DNA from: Streptomyces sp. NRRL B-3428
GTDB taxonomy: Bacteria; Actinomycetota; Actinomycetes; Streptomycetales; Streptomycetaceae
Assembly: GCA_000721375.1 (NCBI GenBank)
Contig: JOGW01000003.1
Span: 310,001 to 374,000 of the forward strand
Length of the DNA stretch: 64,000 nt
Direction of reading: 5' to 3'
Position numbers and translations under genes: made by a program. Shown here piece after piece: positions 37,711 to 46,785 of the stretch (positions within the stretch are counted from its first letter, which is position 1; the number at the start of each line of letters is the position of its first letter). Under the pieces are notes generated by a model, which worked only from the letters and a program-made list of their open reading frames with translations, did no database searches and had not been told where the DNA came from.

Positions 37711-38946
37711 CTACTGATGGCGGATCGAAGGGCTGAGCGCGGCCGCGACCGTGCACACGAGCAGCGCCACTGCCACGCCCAGCAGCACCGCACCCGTGCT
37801 GAAGGCGGCCAGCAGGAAACCTGCCGCCAGCGCGCCCAGAGAGTTCGCTCCCCACGACGCCAGCATCACCGCGCTCATCGCCTTGCCGTGGATCTCGTCG
37901 GGGACCAGCTGGGCCATGTACGCACCGGCGCCGACGTTGAGCGCCGCGCCGGCCGCCGACATCGCCGCGTACAGCACGAGCATCGCCCAGTACTGCGTGG
38001 TCAGGGCGACGGCGGGGACCAGTACCGACCACAGCGCCAGGGTGCCGACCAGGATGTTCGGCAGCCTGACCCCGGTGAGCAGCTTGCCGCCGGACAGCGC
38101 GCCGATCACCCCGCCGATGCCCGACACCAGCCCGATCAGGCCGACTTGGGCCGCGGAGCCGCCCTCTTCCTTGATGACCACGAACGGGGCCATGTTGACG
38201 ATCTGGAACAGGAGATTGGTCACGGCCACCACGCCGATCGCCGCCCGCAGGAACTTCTGGCCCCACAGCCAGGAGAGCCCCTGCGTCACCTCCGCCTTCC
38301 AGTCCCGCTCCCCCGGCCCGCGCTCCTCCTGGAAGGGCGCCTTGACCAGCCGGAGGTTGATCAGGGAGAGCAGGTGTCCCGCCCCGACGAGACCGAAGGG
38401 CAGCCAGCCCGCGAAGGAGAACGCCGCCCCTCCGACGGGCTGTCCGAGCAGCCCGGCAGCCCGGCCGCGCGCCTCGTTCTGGGCGAGCGCGGACGGCAGA
38501 TGGTCCTCGTGGACCACGTTGCGTACGGCCGTACGCTCCGCCAGCTGGTAGAAGATCGTCGCCGCGCCGTCCACGAAGGCCACCGCGAGGATGTGCGGCA
38601 GCCAGACCCGGTCCGCCACGATCGCCGCGACCACGCTGACCATCGCGGCGAGCCCCACCACGTTGCAGATCAGCATGAGCCTGCGCCGGTCCCAGCGGTC
38701 GACCATGACACCGGCCGGCAGCTGGAGCACCAGCATGGGCAGCAGCCCGGCGAACGCGACGAGACCGGCGTCCGCGGCCGTCCCGTCGCCCCACAGGACG
38801 AGCAGCGGATACGCGATCACCCCGATGCGGGCGCCGAGTTGTGTGGCTCCCGCGCTGGTCCACAGAAGCAGGAAGTCACGGTTGCGCCGCAACGGCGGCG
38901 GCGCGCCGGCCTGAGCCGACGCGCCGCTGGGAGTGGTTGTGGTCAC
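37711..38946 (-). CDS. MFS transporter (DHA3/MefA-like), likely product exporter
   Basis: 411 aa with about 12 predicted helices. It starts VTTTTPSGASAQ with a soluble head, then RNRDFLLLWTSAGATQLGARIGVIAYPLLVLW, the opening typical of macrolide-efflux-type MFS proteins, and VDRWDRRRLMLICN as motif A. GTG at 38946 overlaps the stop of the carbamoyltransferase gene (GTGA). As the third gene of the MbtH operon it is a good candidate for export of, or self-resistance to, the NRPS product. Confidence 0.9.
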   Translation of the reverse strand: MTTTTPSGASAQAGAPPPLRRNRDFLLLWTSAGATQLGARIGVIAYPLLVLWGDGTAADAGLVAFAGLLPMLVLQLPAGVMVDRWDRRRLMLICNVVGLAAMVSVVAAIVADRVWLPHILAVAFVDGAATIFYQLAERTAVRNVVHEDHLPSALAQNEARGRAAGLLGQPVGGAAFSFAGWLPFGLVGAGHLLSLINLRLVKAPFQEERGPGERDWKAEVTQGLSWLWGQKFLRAAIGVVAVTNLLFQIVNMAPFVVIKEEGGSAAQVGLIGLVSGIGGVIGALSGGKLLTGVRLPNILVGTLALWSVLVPAVALTTQYWAMLVLYAAMSAAGAALNVGAGAYMAQLVPDEIHGKAMSAVMLASWGANSLGALAAGFLLAAFSTGAVLLGVAVALLVCTVAAALSPSIRHQ

Positions 38947-39911
38947 CTGAGGGACACCTCCTCCGTCGTGCTGGACTCGGTCATGGGGGCGCCGTGACAC
39001 CACTCGAGTACCGCCATGGCGCTGTGCATCTTGTTCTCGGCCTGCTGGAAGGCGATGCTCATCGGCCCGTCGAGCACCTCCGCGGTGACCTCCTCGCCCC
39101 GGTGGGCGGGCAGGTCGTGCAGGAACACCGCGTCCGGACTGGCCTTCCACAGCGCCCTGTCGACCTGGAACGGCCGGAAGATCTCCCGCCAGTTCGCATC
39201 GGGCTTGGAGGTCCCCGTGGTCTGCCAGCGCGTGGTGTAGATGACGTCGAAGCCGCTGGGTGCGGGGTCCATCGCGTGCAGCTCGGTGACCTTGGCCCCG
39301 TACCGCTCCGCATGGCTCTGCGCCCGCTTGAGGATCAGCGGGTCGAGGCCGTAGCCGGGCGGGGTGCGCAGCTCCAGCTCCGCACCGGGGGTGCGGCCGA
39401 GTGCGAGCGCGAGGGCGGCCGCGGTGTTGTTGCCCTCGCCGACGTACAGGATGCGCAGTCCGTCGAGCGTGCCGAAGTGACGGCGCAGCGTGGTGAGATC
39501 GGTCAGGCCCTGGGTCGGGTGCTCCTCCGCGGTCATCGCGTTGACCACCGGCAGGCCGTACCGGTCGGCCCAGTCCTGCAGTTCGGCGGTCGGCTGCCCG
39601 GTGCGGGCCACGAGCAGGTCGAGCATGCTCCCGAGCACCCGGCCGGTGTCCCCGGCGGACTCACCGGTGTTGGTCTGCAGATCGGCGGGTCCGAAGGTGA
39701 TCACCTGGGCGCCGAGCCGCAGCGCGGAGGACCAGAACGCGGTCCTGGTCCTCGTCGAGGTCATCGCGAAGTAGAGCCCGACCACCTGCCCGGCCAGCGG
39801 CCGGCGGTGGACGGAGGTGCCCGAGCTGTGGGCGACGCCGCGGAGCACGATCTGCTCCAGATCGGCGTCGCCCAGGTCCTCGAGGGACACCAGCTTGTGT
39901 GCGGCACTCAT
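38943..39911 (-). CDS. Ornithine carbamoyltransferase-family enzyme with altered amine site
   Basis: 322 aa. The carbamoyl-phosphate loop is intact (STRTR at 52-56, followed by TAF; HPTQGLTDL later). The ornithine side differs: the usual HCLP is HDLP (His265-Asp266), and the D-x-W-x-S-M-G loop reads TTRWQTTGT, losing the Asp and Ser-Met that hold ornithine. It therefore probably carbamoylates another amine. In this cluster L-2,3-diaminopropionate is the obvious candidate, giving 3-ureidoalanine (albizziine); viomycin-type clusters also carry a carbamoyltransferase. ATG overlaps the MbtH stop. Confidence 0.85.
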   Translation of the reverse strand: MSAAHKLVSLEDLGDADLEQIVLRGVAHSSGTSVHRRPLAGQVVGLYFAMTSTRTRTAFWSSALRLGAQVITFGPADLQTNTGESAGDTGRVLGSMLDLLVARTGQPTAELQDWADRYGLPVVNAMTAEEHPTQGLTDLTTLRRHFGTLDGLRILYVGEGNNTAAALALALGRTPGAELELRTPPGYGLDPLILKRAQSHAERYGAKVTELHAMDPAPSGFDVIYTTRWQTTGTSKPDANWREIFRPFQVDRALWKASPDAVFLHDLPAHRGEEVTAEVLDGPMSIAFQQAENKMHSAMAVLEWCHGAPMTESSTTEEVSLR

Positions 39912-40120
39912 CGCGCGGCAGCCATCCGGCGCCGCAGGCTCGCGGGGCGCAGATCGGTCCAGATCTGTCCGATCCGCTCCAGGCACTCGGCCTTGGTGCC
40001 CTCGGTGCCCTCCTGGTGCCAGCCGGCCGGGAGGTCCCGGTCGGCCCACCAGATCGAGTACTGCTCCTCGTCGTTGAGAACCACGAGGTAACGGCGGTCG
40101 TCGGTTTCCTCAGCGTGCAT
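39908..40120 (-). CDS. MbtH-like NRPS accessory protein
   Basis: 70 aa. It contains the family pattern LNDEEQYSIWWADRDLPAGW, then CLERIGQIWTDLRPASLR. MbtH proteins bind the A domains of NRPSs and are needed for their folding or activity. Trp replaces the usual Pro in the SxWP position. ATG at 40120 has GGAGG 6 nt upstream. It is first in the operon MbtH-carbamoyltransferase-MFS, with a cluster operator site 64 bp upstream. Confidence 0.96.
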   Translation of the reverse strand: MHAEETDDRRYLVVLNDEEQYSIWWADRDLPAGWHQEGTEGTKAECLERIGQIWTDLRPASLRRRMAAAR

Positions 40121-40183
40121 TTCCTGCCTCCGGTGAACAAGGGATCCCAGCAAGGACGGACCCTCCCGAGTCTTCGGAGGCCG

Positions 40184-40201
40184 CCATAACGGAGCCATAT
40201 T
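40184..40201 (-). promoter_or_regulatory. Cluster operator/promoter site, MbtH operon
   Basis: The minus strand reads ATATGG-CTCCG-TTATGGC, with an 11-bp period, 64 bp before the MbtH ATG. The flanks (GA before, GGCC after) match those of the NRPS-B site. Confidence 0.6.
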
Positions 40202-40285
40202 CGCCGTACATCACCGGTGCACAGGCCGGTCCGCGCACGTCCCGGAAGCGGCTCCCAACAGCCTTGATGCGCAGCATGGTTGGGA

Positions 40286-40303
40286 TATAGATCCGACATC
40301 TAG
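40286..40303 (+). promoter_or_regulatory. Cluster operator/promoter site, ABC exporter
   Basis: TATAGA-TCCGACA-TCTAG, with half-sites 13 bp apart as in the SbnB site. TAGCGT at 40301-40306 could be a -10; the first ATG follows within 11 bp, so a leaderless transcript is likely. Confidence 0.45.
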
Positions 40304-40313
40304 CGTTCCGGAT

Positions 40314-41054
40314 ATGCATATGGGAACGACTATGGTGCGGCTCGAAGCCGTAAGCAGAGGATTCGGCAAACGGGACAACAGGGTCAACGCCCTCGACGAA
40401 GTGACGGTCGAGTTCCCGGAGGCGGCCTTCACCGCGGTGATGGGCCCCTCCGGCTCGGGCAAGTCGACCTTGCTGCAGTGCGCGGCGGGCATCGACCGGG
40501 TCGACTCGGGCGAGGTCACGCTGGCGGGCAGCAAGCTGGCCGGACTGAGCGAGGCGGCGCTGACGAAGCTCAGGCGCCGGCATGTCGGCTTCGTCTTCCA
40601 GACCTTCAACCTGATCCCGTCCCTGACCGCGCGGCAGAACGTGGCGCTGCCACTGATGCTCGCCGGCAAGAAGCCCAAGCGAAAGGACGTGGACAGCGCA
40701 CTCGACCGGCTCGGGCTCGGCGAGCGCAAGCAGCACCGTCCCGGCGAACTCTCCGGCGGCCAGCAGCAGCGGGTCGCGATCGCGCGGGCGCTGCTCACCC
40801 GCCCGAAGGTGCTCTTCGCCGACGAACCGACCGGCGCCCTGGACTCCAAGTCCTCCCGCCAGGTCATGGAGCGACTGCGCGAACTGGTCGACAACGACGG
40901 CCAGACGATCATCATGGTGACCCACGACCCCGTGGCCGCCTCGGTGGCCGACCAGATCGTCTTCCTCGCCGACGGGAAGATCGCCGGCTGGCTCGAGTCG
41001 CCCACTCCCGAACTGGCCGCGGAGCGCATCACCAAGCTGGAGAAGTCATGGTGA
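40314..41054 (+). CDS. ABC transporter ATPase subunit (MacB/LolD type)
   Basis: 246 aa. It has Walker A GPSGSGKST, Q-loop VFQTFNLIPSL, signature LSGGQQQRVAIARAL, Walker B VLFADEPTGALDS and H-loop MVTHDP. The family energises FtsX/MacB-type permeases that export peptides or antibiotics. Three in-frame ATGs lie near the start (40314, 40320, 40332), and none has a strong ribosome site; the first fits a leaderless message. The stop overlaps the permease ATG. Confidence 0.95.
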   Translation: MHMGTTMVRLEAVSRGFGKRDNRVNALDEVTVEFPEAAFTAVMGPSGSGKSTLLQCAAGIDRVDSGEVTLAGSKLAGLSEAALTKLRRRHVGFVFQTFNLIPSLTARQNVALPLMLAGKKPKRKDVDSALDRLGLGERKQHRPGELSGGQQQRVAIARALLTRPKVLFADEPTGALDSKSSRQVMERLRELVDNDGQTIIMVTHDPVAASVADQIVFLADGKIAGWLESPTPELAAERITKLEKSW

Positions 41055-43519
41055 GGCTGGCGCTCGCGACCGTGCGGGCCCGTGCCGTCTCCTTCGCGGG
41101 GGCGTTCGTGGCGCTGGCGCTCGGCGTCGGCGTCATCGCCATGATGATCCTCGCCCTGTGGGCGGTCGGCAGCGGCGTCCAGTCGGGGCCGCAGCGGTAC
41201 GCGGCGGCCCCTGCCGTGGTGACCGGGCCGGTCATCTACGAACTGGCCGACGAGGACGGTGATCCGCGGAAGTTCCCGGTCGTGCGTCCGGGCGACCTCC
41301 CGGCGAAGACCGTGACCGCGGTGGCCGCGACCGGCAAGGCGGTCGAGGACCGCTCGTTCTCCGCCGTTGTCGAGGACGGCCCCGGCGACCAGGTCGGACA
41401 CCCCTGGTCCGCGGCCGCCTTCACCCCCTACGAGCTGGCCGACGGGCGTGCCCCGCAGGCCCCCGACGAGATCGTGGTCGGCGGCGGTGAGAAGTCCCTG
41501 GTGGGCAAGACCGTCGAGGTGGCCGTGCCCGGCGGAGTCGGCGAGTACGAGGTCGTCGGCGTCACCGAACTCGTCTGGTTCGAGGACGCGGTCTTCTTCA
41601 CGGACGCCGAGGCGAAGAGGCTGTCGCCGGGTGTGCAGGCCGTCGTGGCGTACGGGCCGGCCGACTCGGTCCGTACGGCCGCGGCCGGGGCGAGCGTCCT
41701 GACCGGCGACGACCGGCTGTTCGCGGAGGTCGAGCAGGAGGGCGGCCGTGAGCAGCTGCTCGACGCCGAAGGCATGGCGGGCACCTCTCTGTTGATCGTG
41801 GCGTTCGTCGCGGTGTTCGTCGTGGTCGCCACCTTCGCGTTCGTGGTCGACCAGCGCCGCCGTGAGCTCGCCCTGTTCCGCTCCATCGGGGCCACCCCCG
41901 GGCAGGTGCGGCGGATGGTGCTCATGGAGGCCCTGCTGCTCGCCGCGCTCGCCTCCGCCGTGGGCTGCGCGATCGGCTCCCAAGGGGCCGCTCCGCTCCA
42001 GGAGTTCATGATCGACAGGGATATCGCCCCGGCCTGGTTCGAGATCGAGTTCGTCTGGCCGCCGCTGATCATCGCCTTCGCGGTCGGTCTGCTCTCCGCG
42101 CTCATCGGCACCGCCGCGGTGTCGTGGAAGGCGGGCCGGGTCAAGCCCGCCGAGGCGCTGCGCGAGGCCACCGGCAAGCGCCGGGTCCTTGCCCCCGTAC
42201 GGATCGTGCTGGGTCTGGCCCTGCTCGCGTTCGGTCTGCAGAAGGGTGCGTCCGCGATGGACAGCCCGCTCACCGCGATGAGCATGCAGAGCTTCTTCCC
42301 CGTGCCGGTGCTGATCGTCGGCGCCTGTGCGCTCCTGACCCCGCTGCTGCTGCGCCCGGTGCTGTTCCTCGCGTCGTGGCCGCTGGGCAGGCTGGGCGCC
42401 GGAGCGATGATCGTGCGCGAGAGCGTGCTGTTCGCCAGCCGCCGCACGTCCTCGATCGCGGCGCCCGTGGTGCTCGCCATCGGACTCGGCGGCGCACTGC
42501 TCACCGCGCCGCTCGCCGCGGGCGACGCGGGCAACGCGGGTCTGCGGGCGCAGACCAGGGCCGACTTCACCGTGGTCGCCGAGGACGGAGCCACCATCAG
42601 CCCCGCTGCCGCGCAGAAGGTACGTGACGTGCCGGGCGCCGAGGCCGCCGTACTCACACCGGGCGAGCTGCGGCTCTCCGGCGCGCGCGACCTCTACATC
42701 GGCACGCTCTCCACCTGGGCGGTGGAGCCGGAGGCCCTGGCCGCCACCCAGAACCTCAAGGTGGCCACGGGCTCGCTCGACAAGTTCGACAGCGAACACC
42801 TCGTACTCGACCAGGAGACGGCCGACGAGTTCGGCATCGAGGTCGGTGATCAGGTGACGGCCGGGCTGCCCGACGGGACGCCCGTCAAGCTGACGGTCGC
42901 GGCGCTCACCGGGCACTCCGTGCTCGGCGAGCAGGGCTATGTCACCGCCGACCACACGGCCGGCGGCGCGCCGACCCGGATCGACGTCACGGTCGCCGAA
43001 GGCGGCGACGCGGCCGCGGTCGGTGCCGCACTGCGCGCGGCCGTGGCCGACAGCAAGGTCCAAGTGGCGGCCATGGACGCCTACTTGAACGAGATGCGCG
43101 CCGAGAAGCAGGACCAGGCCCAGCTCGCGACGCGGATCGTGTTCGCCCTCGCCATGGGCTACGCGCTGCTCTCGATCGCCAACACGCTGGTGATGGCGGC
43201 CCCCGGCCGGCGCAGAGAGCTCGCGGGTCTGAACCTGACGGGTGCCACCCGTGGCGACACCATCAAGTTCGTCGGCGCGGAGACCGCGGTTGCTGCGCTC
43301 GCCGGTGCGATCCTCGGCGCCATCGCGGCCGGTCTGGTGATCGCCGCCCAGCGGATCGCGCTCTTCGAACTCGCCGACGGCTTCGCCTTCAGCGTCCCGT
43401 GGGCGTCCGTCGCCGGTATCGCGGCGGCCTGTGCGGTGCTCGCGGTGCTCGTCTCGGTCGTCGCCACCCGCTTCTCCCTGCGGGGCCGGCTGCTCGACCT
43501 GGCCGGCAAGGGCGAATAG
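41048..43519 (+). CDS. FtsX/MacB-type ABC permease
   Basis: 823 aa. An N-terminal helix with a large extracellular region is followed by two FtsX blocks (about residues 240-360 with RRRELALFRSIGATPGQVRRM, and about 690-820 with RRRELAGLNLTGATRGDTIKF) and a central helix group. This double-FtsX layout is common in Streptomyces antibiotic export systems. It overlaps the ATPase gene by 7 bp. It probably exports the NRPS product or gives self-protection; inferred from location and its operator-like promoter. Confidence 0.93.
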   Translation: MVRLALATVRARAVSFAGAFVALALGVGVIAMMILALWAVGSGVQSGPQRYAAAPAVVTGPVIYELADEDGDPRKFPVVRPGDLPAKTVTAVAATGKAVEDRSFSAVVEDGPGDQVGHPWSAAAFTPYELADGRAPQAPDEIVVGGGEKSLVGKTVEVAVPGGVGEYEVVGVTELVWFEDAVFFTDAEAKRLSPGVQAVVAYGPADSVRTAAAGASVLTGDDRLFAEVEQEGGREQLLDAEGMAGTSLLIVAFVAVFVVVATFAFVVDQRRRELALFRSIGATPGQVRRMVLMEALLLAALASAVGCAIGSQGAAPLQEFMIDRDIAPAWFEIEFVWPPLIIAFAVGLLSALIGTAAVSWKAGRVKPAEALREATGKRRVLAPVRIVLGLALLAFGLQKGASAMDSPLTAMSMQSFFPVPVLIVGACALLTPLLLRPVLFLASWPLGRLGAGAMIVRESVLFASRRTSSIAAPVVLAIGLGGALLTAPLAAGDAGNAGLRAQTRADFTVVAEDGATISPAAAQKVRDVPGAEAAVLTPGELRLSGARDLYIGTLSTWAVEPEALAATQNLKVATGSLDKFDSEHLVLDQETADEFGIEVGDQVTAGLPDGTPVKLTVAALTGHSVLGEQGYVTADHTAGGAPTRIDVTVAEGGDAAAVGAALRAAVADSKVQVAAMDAYLNEMRAEKQDQAQLATRIVFALAMGYALLSIANTLVMAAPGRRRELAGLNLTGATRGDTIKFVGAETAVAALAGAILGAIAAGLVIAAQRIALFELADGFAFSVPWASVAGIAAACAVLAVLVSVVATRFSLRGRLLDLAGKGE

Positions 43520-43566
43520 CCATACGGAGAAGGAGGACGTACGAGAGCGGACATACGCGAGAAGGC

Positions 43567-43612
43567 ATACGAGAGGGGCGGGATCCGGTCGCGGATCCCG
43601 CCCCTCTCGTAT
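43567..43612. terminator. 20-bp perfect hairpin between convergent genes
   Basis: Arms 43567-43586 and 43593-43612 (atacgagaggggcgggatcc and its mirror) pair perfectly with a 6-nt loop. It lies between the permease stop (43519) and the thioesterase stop (43655) and should end transcription from both sides. Confidence 0.92.
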
Positions 43613-43654
43613 CGACTCCCAAGAGAGTCCGGTTCAACTCCCGGGAGAGTCCGG

Positions 43655-44377
43655 TCAGATCGCCTCCTCGATGATCCGGCACAGTTCGGCCGTGGGATCG
43701 TCGATGAAGTAGTGGTCGCCCTTCACCTCCTCGACGGTGAAGCCACCGATGGTGTGCCCCGCCCAACGGCCCATCTCCGCCGTGCCGCAGCCCCGGTCGG
43801 CGCTGCCCGCGACGGCGGTGACCGGACAGGTCACCCTGGCGCCGGGACGGCCCGTGTACGTCTCCGACATCGTGAGATCCGCGGCGAGGGCCGGTGCGGC
43901 GAGCTGCCACAGGTCGGGGTCCGCCACGGCCTGCCGGGCCGCGTCACCGGCGTGCTGCGCCCAGGAGCGCAGCACGGCCTCGTCACGGAAGTCGCGACCG
44001 CCGGTCCGGTGGTCGGCGGGCGCCTTGCGTGCGGAGACGAACAGCCGGGCCACCGGGGAAGGGAACCTCGGCAGCATCCGGCAGGCCACCTCGAAGCCGA
44101 CGGTGGCACCCAGGCTGTGCCCGAACAGCGCCACCGGAGGGCCCTGCAGTGTGGTCAGTTCGGCGGCGATCCGGTCCGCCATCACCTCGAGATCGTCGAT
44201 CGGGGCCTCGGCCCGCCGGTCCTGGCGGCCCGGGTACTGCACGGCCACGACCTCGATCTCGGGCGTCAACTGCTGTGCCAGCGCACGGTAGAGGCCCGCG
44301 CCGCCGCCTGCGTAGGGAAAGCAGACCAGGCGGACGCGGGCCTCGGGGCGCTCCAGAAAGGTCCGGAACCAGCTCAC
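43655..44377 (-). CDS. Type II thioesterase
   Basis: 240 aa alpha/beta hydrolase. It has the nucleophile Ser in ALFGHSLGATVG, the family opening VRLVCFPYAGGGAGLYRAL, VQYPGRQDR and the catalytic His in VKGDHYFIDD. Such enzymes clear misloaded carrier domains of NRPSs. GTG at 44377 overlaps the stop of dioxygenase 2 (GTGA). It is last gene of the operon antiporter-dioxygenase 2-thioesterase. Confidence 0.95.
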   Translation of the reverse strand: MSWFRTFLERPEARVRLVCFPYAGGGAGLYRALAQQLTPEIEVVAVQYPGRQDRRAEAPIDDLEVMADRIAAELTTLQGPPVALFGHSLGATVGFEVACRMLPRFPSPVARLFVSARKAPADHRTGGRDFRDEAVLRSWAQHAGDAARQAVADPDLWQLAAPALAADLTMSETYTGRPGARVTCPVTAVAGSADRGCGTAEMGRWAGHTIGGFTVEEVKGDHYFIDDPTAELCRIIEEAI

Positions 44378-45336
44378 TTGAGACCTGCCGGCACCAGCGG
44401 TTCGGCCATGGCCACCGCTATCTTCCGCGGCCCGGTGAAGGGCTCACGGCCGTGTGCCGCCAGCATGTTGTCGACGAGCAGCACATCACCGCGCTCCCAG
44501 TCGAACCTGCGGGACGCGGCGCGGTAGCGGTCGCGCAGATGCGCGACGACCTCGTCGGGGATGGTGCCCCCGTCGCCGTAGTAGCTGTTGGTCGGCAGGC
44601 CTTGCTCCCCGAAGAGTTCGAGCAGACCTTCTCGTACGTCCTCGGGCAGCGTGCTGCTGTGGAAGAACGTGATGTGGTTGAACCACACCTGCTCACCGGT
44701 CACCGGGTGCCGGTGCACGGCCCTGCGGACGCCCTCGGTCCGCAGCACGTCTCCTTCCTGCCAGGACCAGCGCAGGTCACGGGCCTCGCAGAGGCGGGCG
44801 ATCTCCGCCTTGTCCTCGGTGCCGAACGAGATCCGCCAGTCGACGCCGAAGCGCGGCCGGTAGTTGCGTACGACCATCCAGCCGCGCTCCTCGAACTCCG
44901 CACGGACCGCAGGGTCGATCGACCGGTAGATCTCACGGATGTCGGCGAGGGGTGTGGCTCCCTGAGTGAGGGGCGGCTCCACGCAGGTGAAGAAGAGCAC
45001 TCCGGGCCAGGACGCCTGATAGGAGTTCTCGTTGTGCAGGAAGATCTCCTCGTCCGGCGGGTAGTCGGTCGAGGTGTAGATGTTCCCCTTCAGCGCGGTA
45101 CGCGGCGAGGACTGCTCCGCGTACTCGAGCGGCGGTCCGGAGAAGGCCCGTACCGCCTGGTCGACGTCGCGCAGCAGATCGGGTCCGGTGGGAAAACCGC
45201 GCAGCAGTACGGCGCCGTGCCGGGTCAGCTGCGTACGTATCTCGTCGCGGTGGTGTGCGGCGTACTCCGGCAGCGTCGGACCGCCGGGGCCGCCTTCGAT
45301 GACATGGGTGGCCGGTGCGTGGCCGTGTTCCGTCAT
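44374..45336 (-). CDS. SyrP-like Fe(II)/2-oxoglutarate dioxygenase 2
   Basis: 320 aa TauD-fold enzyme. The iron ligands appear in IFLHNENSYQASWP (His-x-Glu) and in MLAAHGREPFTGPRK (distal His; Arg for 2-oxoglutarate). Further SyrP-type segments are ALKGNIYTSTDYPPDEE and TGEQVWFNHITFFH. It is likely a beta-hydroxylase of an Asp/Asn-type residue on the NRPS, parallel to dioxygenase 1; the cluster has two A domains with Asx-like codes, so one enzyme per module is conceivable. It overlaps the antiporter stop by ATGA. Confidence 0.92.
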   Translation of the reverse strand: MTEHGHAPATHVIEGGPGGPTLPEYAAHHRDEIRTQLTRHGAVLLRGFPTGPDLLRDVDQAVRAFSGPPLEYAEQSSPRTALKGNIYTSTDYPPDEEIFLHNENSYQASWPGVLFFTCVEPPLTQGATPLADIREIYRSIDPAVRAEFEERGWMVVRNYRPRFGVDWRISFGTEDKAEIARLCEARDLRWSWQEGDVLRTEGVRRAVHRHPVTGEQVWFNHITFFHSSTLPEDVREGLLELFGEQGLPTNSYYGDGGTIPDEVVAHLRDRYRAASRRFDWERGDVLLVDNMLAAHGREPFTGPRKIAVAMAEPLVPAGLK

Positions 45337-46664
45337 GAGATCTCCGATTTCTGTTCCTTGTCCAGGGCCGCGCCCGGTGCCGGCTTCTTGTGCTCGTCCG
45401 GATCCGGCGGCCAGTTGATCCGCAACTGCTCCTCGGCGGTGTGCTCGACGCGGTTCATCGCGAAGCGCAGCAGCGGGGGTGCCATGAGGGAGGTCGTGAT
45501 GGCGACGAGAACGATCGAGGTGTAGGCGGCGCCGTTGAGGACGCCGAGCCGCAGACCGGCCATCGCGACGATCACCTCGATCACGCCACGGGCGTTCATC
45601 CCGGCGGCGCAGGCCAGCGCTTCCCAGCGGGTGAGACCGCTGGCGAGCGCGCCGATCCCGGCGCCGATGAACTTGCCCGCGACGGCGAGCACGAGGATGC
45701 TCGCGGCGACCGCCGCGACCTCGGGATCGGCGAGCGCGGTCAGATCCATCCGCAGACCGGCCAGGGCGAAGAACAGCGGTGCCAGAACGGTGAGGACGAC
45801 CTTGCGCAGCGGCGCGAGGGCGTCCGGGCGCGGCAGCACCGAGGCGATCACGACGCCGCAGACGAACGCGCCGAACACCGCCTCGAGTTCCAGGGCCTGG
45901 GTGCCCGCGGCACCGAGGAGGATGATCACCACCACCGGTCCGGTCACCGGGCCGCGCCGGAGCACCACCCGGGCCAGCGGGCGCAGTACGAACGCGGCCA
46001 CGAGCACCACGGTGGCGATCGCGACGACGGCACCGACGACGGTTCCGGTGCGCAGTCCCGTGGTGGCCATCGCGGACACCACGGACAGCATCATCCAGCC
46101 GAAGATGTCGTCGATCACCGAAGCGGTGAGCGTCAGCTGCCCGACCGTGCGGTGCAGCAGGTTCATGTCGAGCAGCGTTTTGGCGATGACGGGGATGGCG
46201 CTCACACACATCGCCACACCGAGGAACAGTGCGACGACCGTCTGGTCCGCGCCGCCCGAGAGCAGCGACAGCGGGATGACGAACCCCGCCGCCACCCCGA
46301 GGCCGAGCGGGATCAGCAGCCCGCCCATGCTGATCTTCGCCGCGGTGCCGCCCCGTTTGCGCACCATCCGCAGGTCGAGTTCGGTACCGGAGCAGCCGAC
46401 GAGCAGCAGCACGCCGAACAGGCCCACGGCGTCGAGGAGATGGAGCTGCTCGGTGCTCGGGCCGTCCCAGACGCCCAGGGCGCCGAGGACCGAAGGGCCG
46501 AGCAGCACGCCGGCGCTCAACTCTCCGACGATCGCGGGCATCCCCATACGCTGAGCCAGCCGGCCGAGCACCACGGCAGTGGCAAGGAGCGCGCCCGCCT
46601 GGAGCAGAAAGGCCAGCACACCGTCCGCAGAAAGAGGCGCCACCGGCGCCACGGCTATATTCAT
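45333..46664 (-). CDS. Cation/proton antiporter (CPA2 family)
   Basis: 443 aa with about 12 hydrophobic helices and a short polar C-terminal tail. Family features are [21 protein letters not shown] near the N-terminus and [12 protein letters not shown], the Asp-Asp-containing helix that binds the cation. Na+/H+ antiporters of this family recur in glycopeptide and related NRPS clusters, perhaps for ion homeostasis during export. ATG at 46664 follows a cluster operator site by 34 bp and lacks a strong ribosome site. It is first gene of the operon with dioxygenase 2 and the type II thioesterase. Confidence 0.9.
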   Translation of the reverse strand: MNIAVAPVAPLSADGVLAFLLQAGALLATAVVLGRLAQRMGMPAIVGELSAGVLLGPSVLGALGVWDGPSTEQLHLLDAVGLFGVLLLVGCSGTELDLRMVRKRGGTAAKISMGGLLIPLGLGVAAGFVIPLSLLSGGADQTVVALFLGVAMCVSAIPVIAKTLLDMNLLHRTVGQLTLTASVIDDIFGWMMLSVVSAMATTGLRTGTVVGAVVAIATVVLVAAFVLRPLARVVLRRGPVTGPVVVIILLGAAGTQALELEAVFGAFVCGVVIASVLPRPDALAPLRKVVLTVLAPLFFALAGLRMDLTALADPEVAAVAASILVLAVAGKFIGAGIGALASGLTRWEALACAAGMNARGVIEVIVAMAGLRLGVLNGAAYTSIVLVAITTSLMAPPLLRFAMNRVEHTAEEQLRINWPPDPDEHKKPAPGAALDKEQKSEIS

Positions 46665-46698
46665 GCGGCCGAGGGTCGAAGCGCAGGCAATCGCGCAC

Positions 46699-46715
46699 CC
46701 ATATTCCGTCCATAC
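46699..46715 (-). promoter_or_regulatory. Cluster operator/promoter site, antiporter operon
   Basis: The minus strand reads GTATGG-ACGGA-ATATGGG, with an 11-bp period, 34 bp before the antiporter ATG, in the divergent region shared with NRPS-C. Confidence 0.6.
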
Positions 46716-46746
46716 CGATCGGACACCGCCGTCGTGGTCGATTCTC

Positions 46747-46764
46747 TATAGGACGCTGATAGCC
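46747..46764 (+). promoter_or_regulatory. Cluster operator/promoter site, NRPS-C operon
   Basis: TATAGG-ACGCT-GATAGCC, with an 11-bp period, 21 bp before the NRPS-C ATG. The first 11 bases equal those of the SbnB site. It would drive the 17-kb operon running to at least 63949. Confidence 0.6.
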
Positions 46765-46785
46765 GGGCCGAGCACGCTCTGGGCC

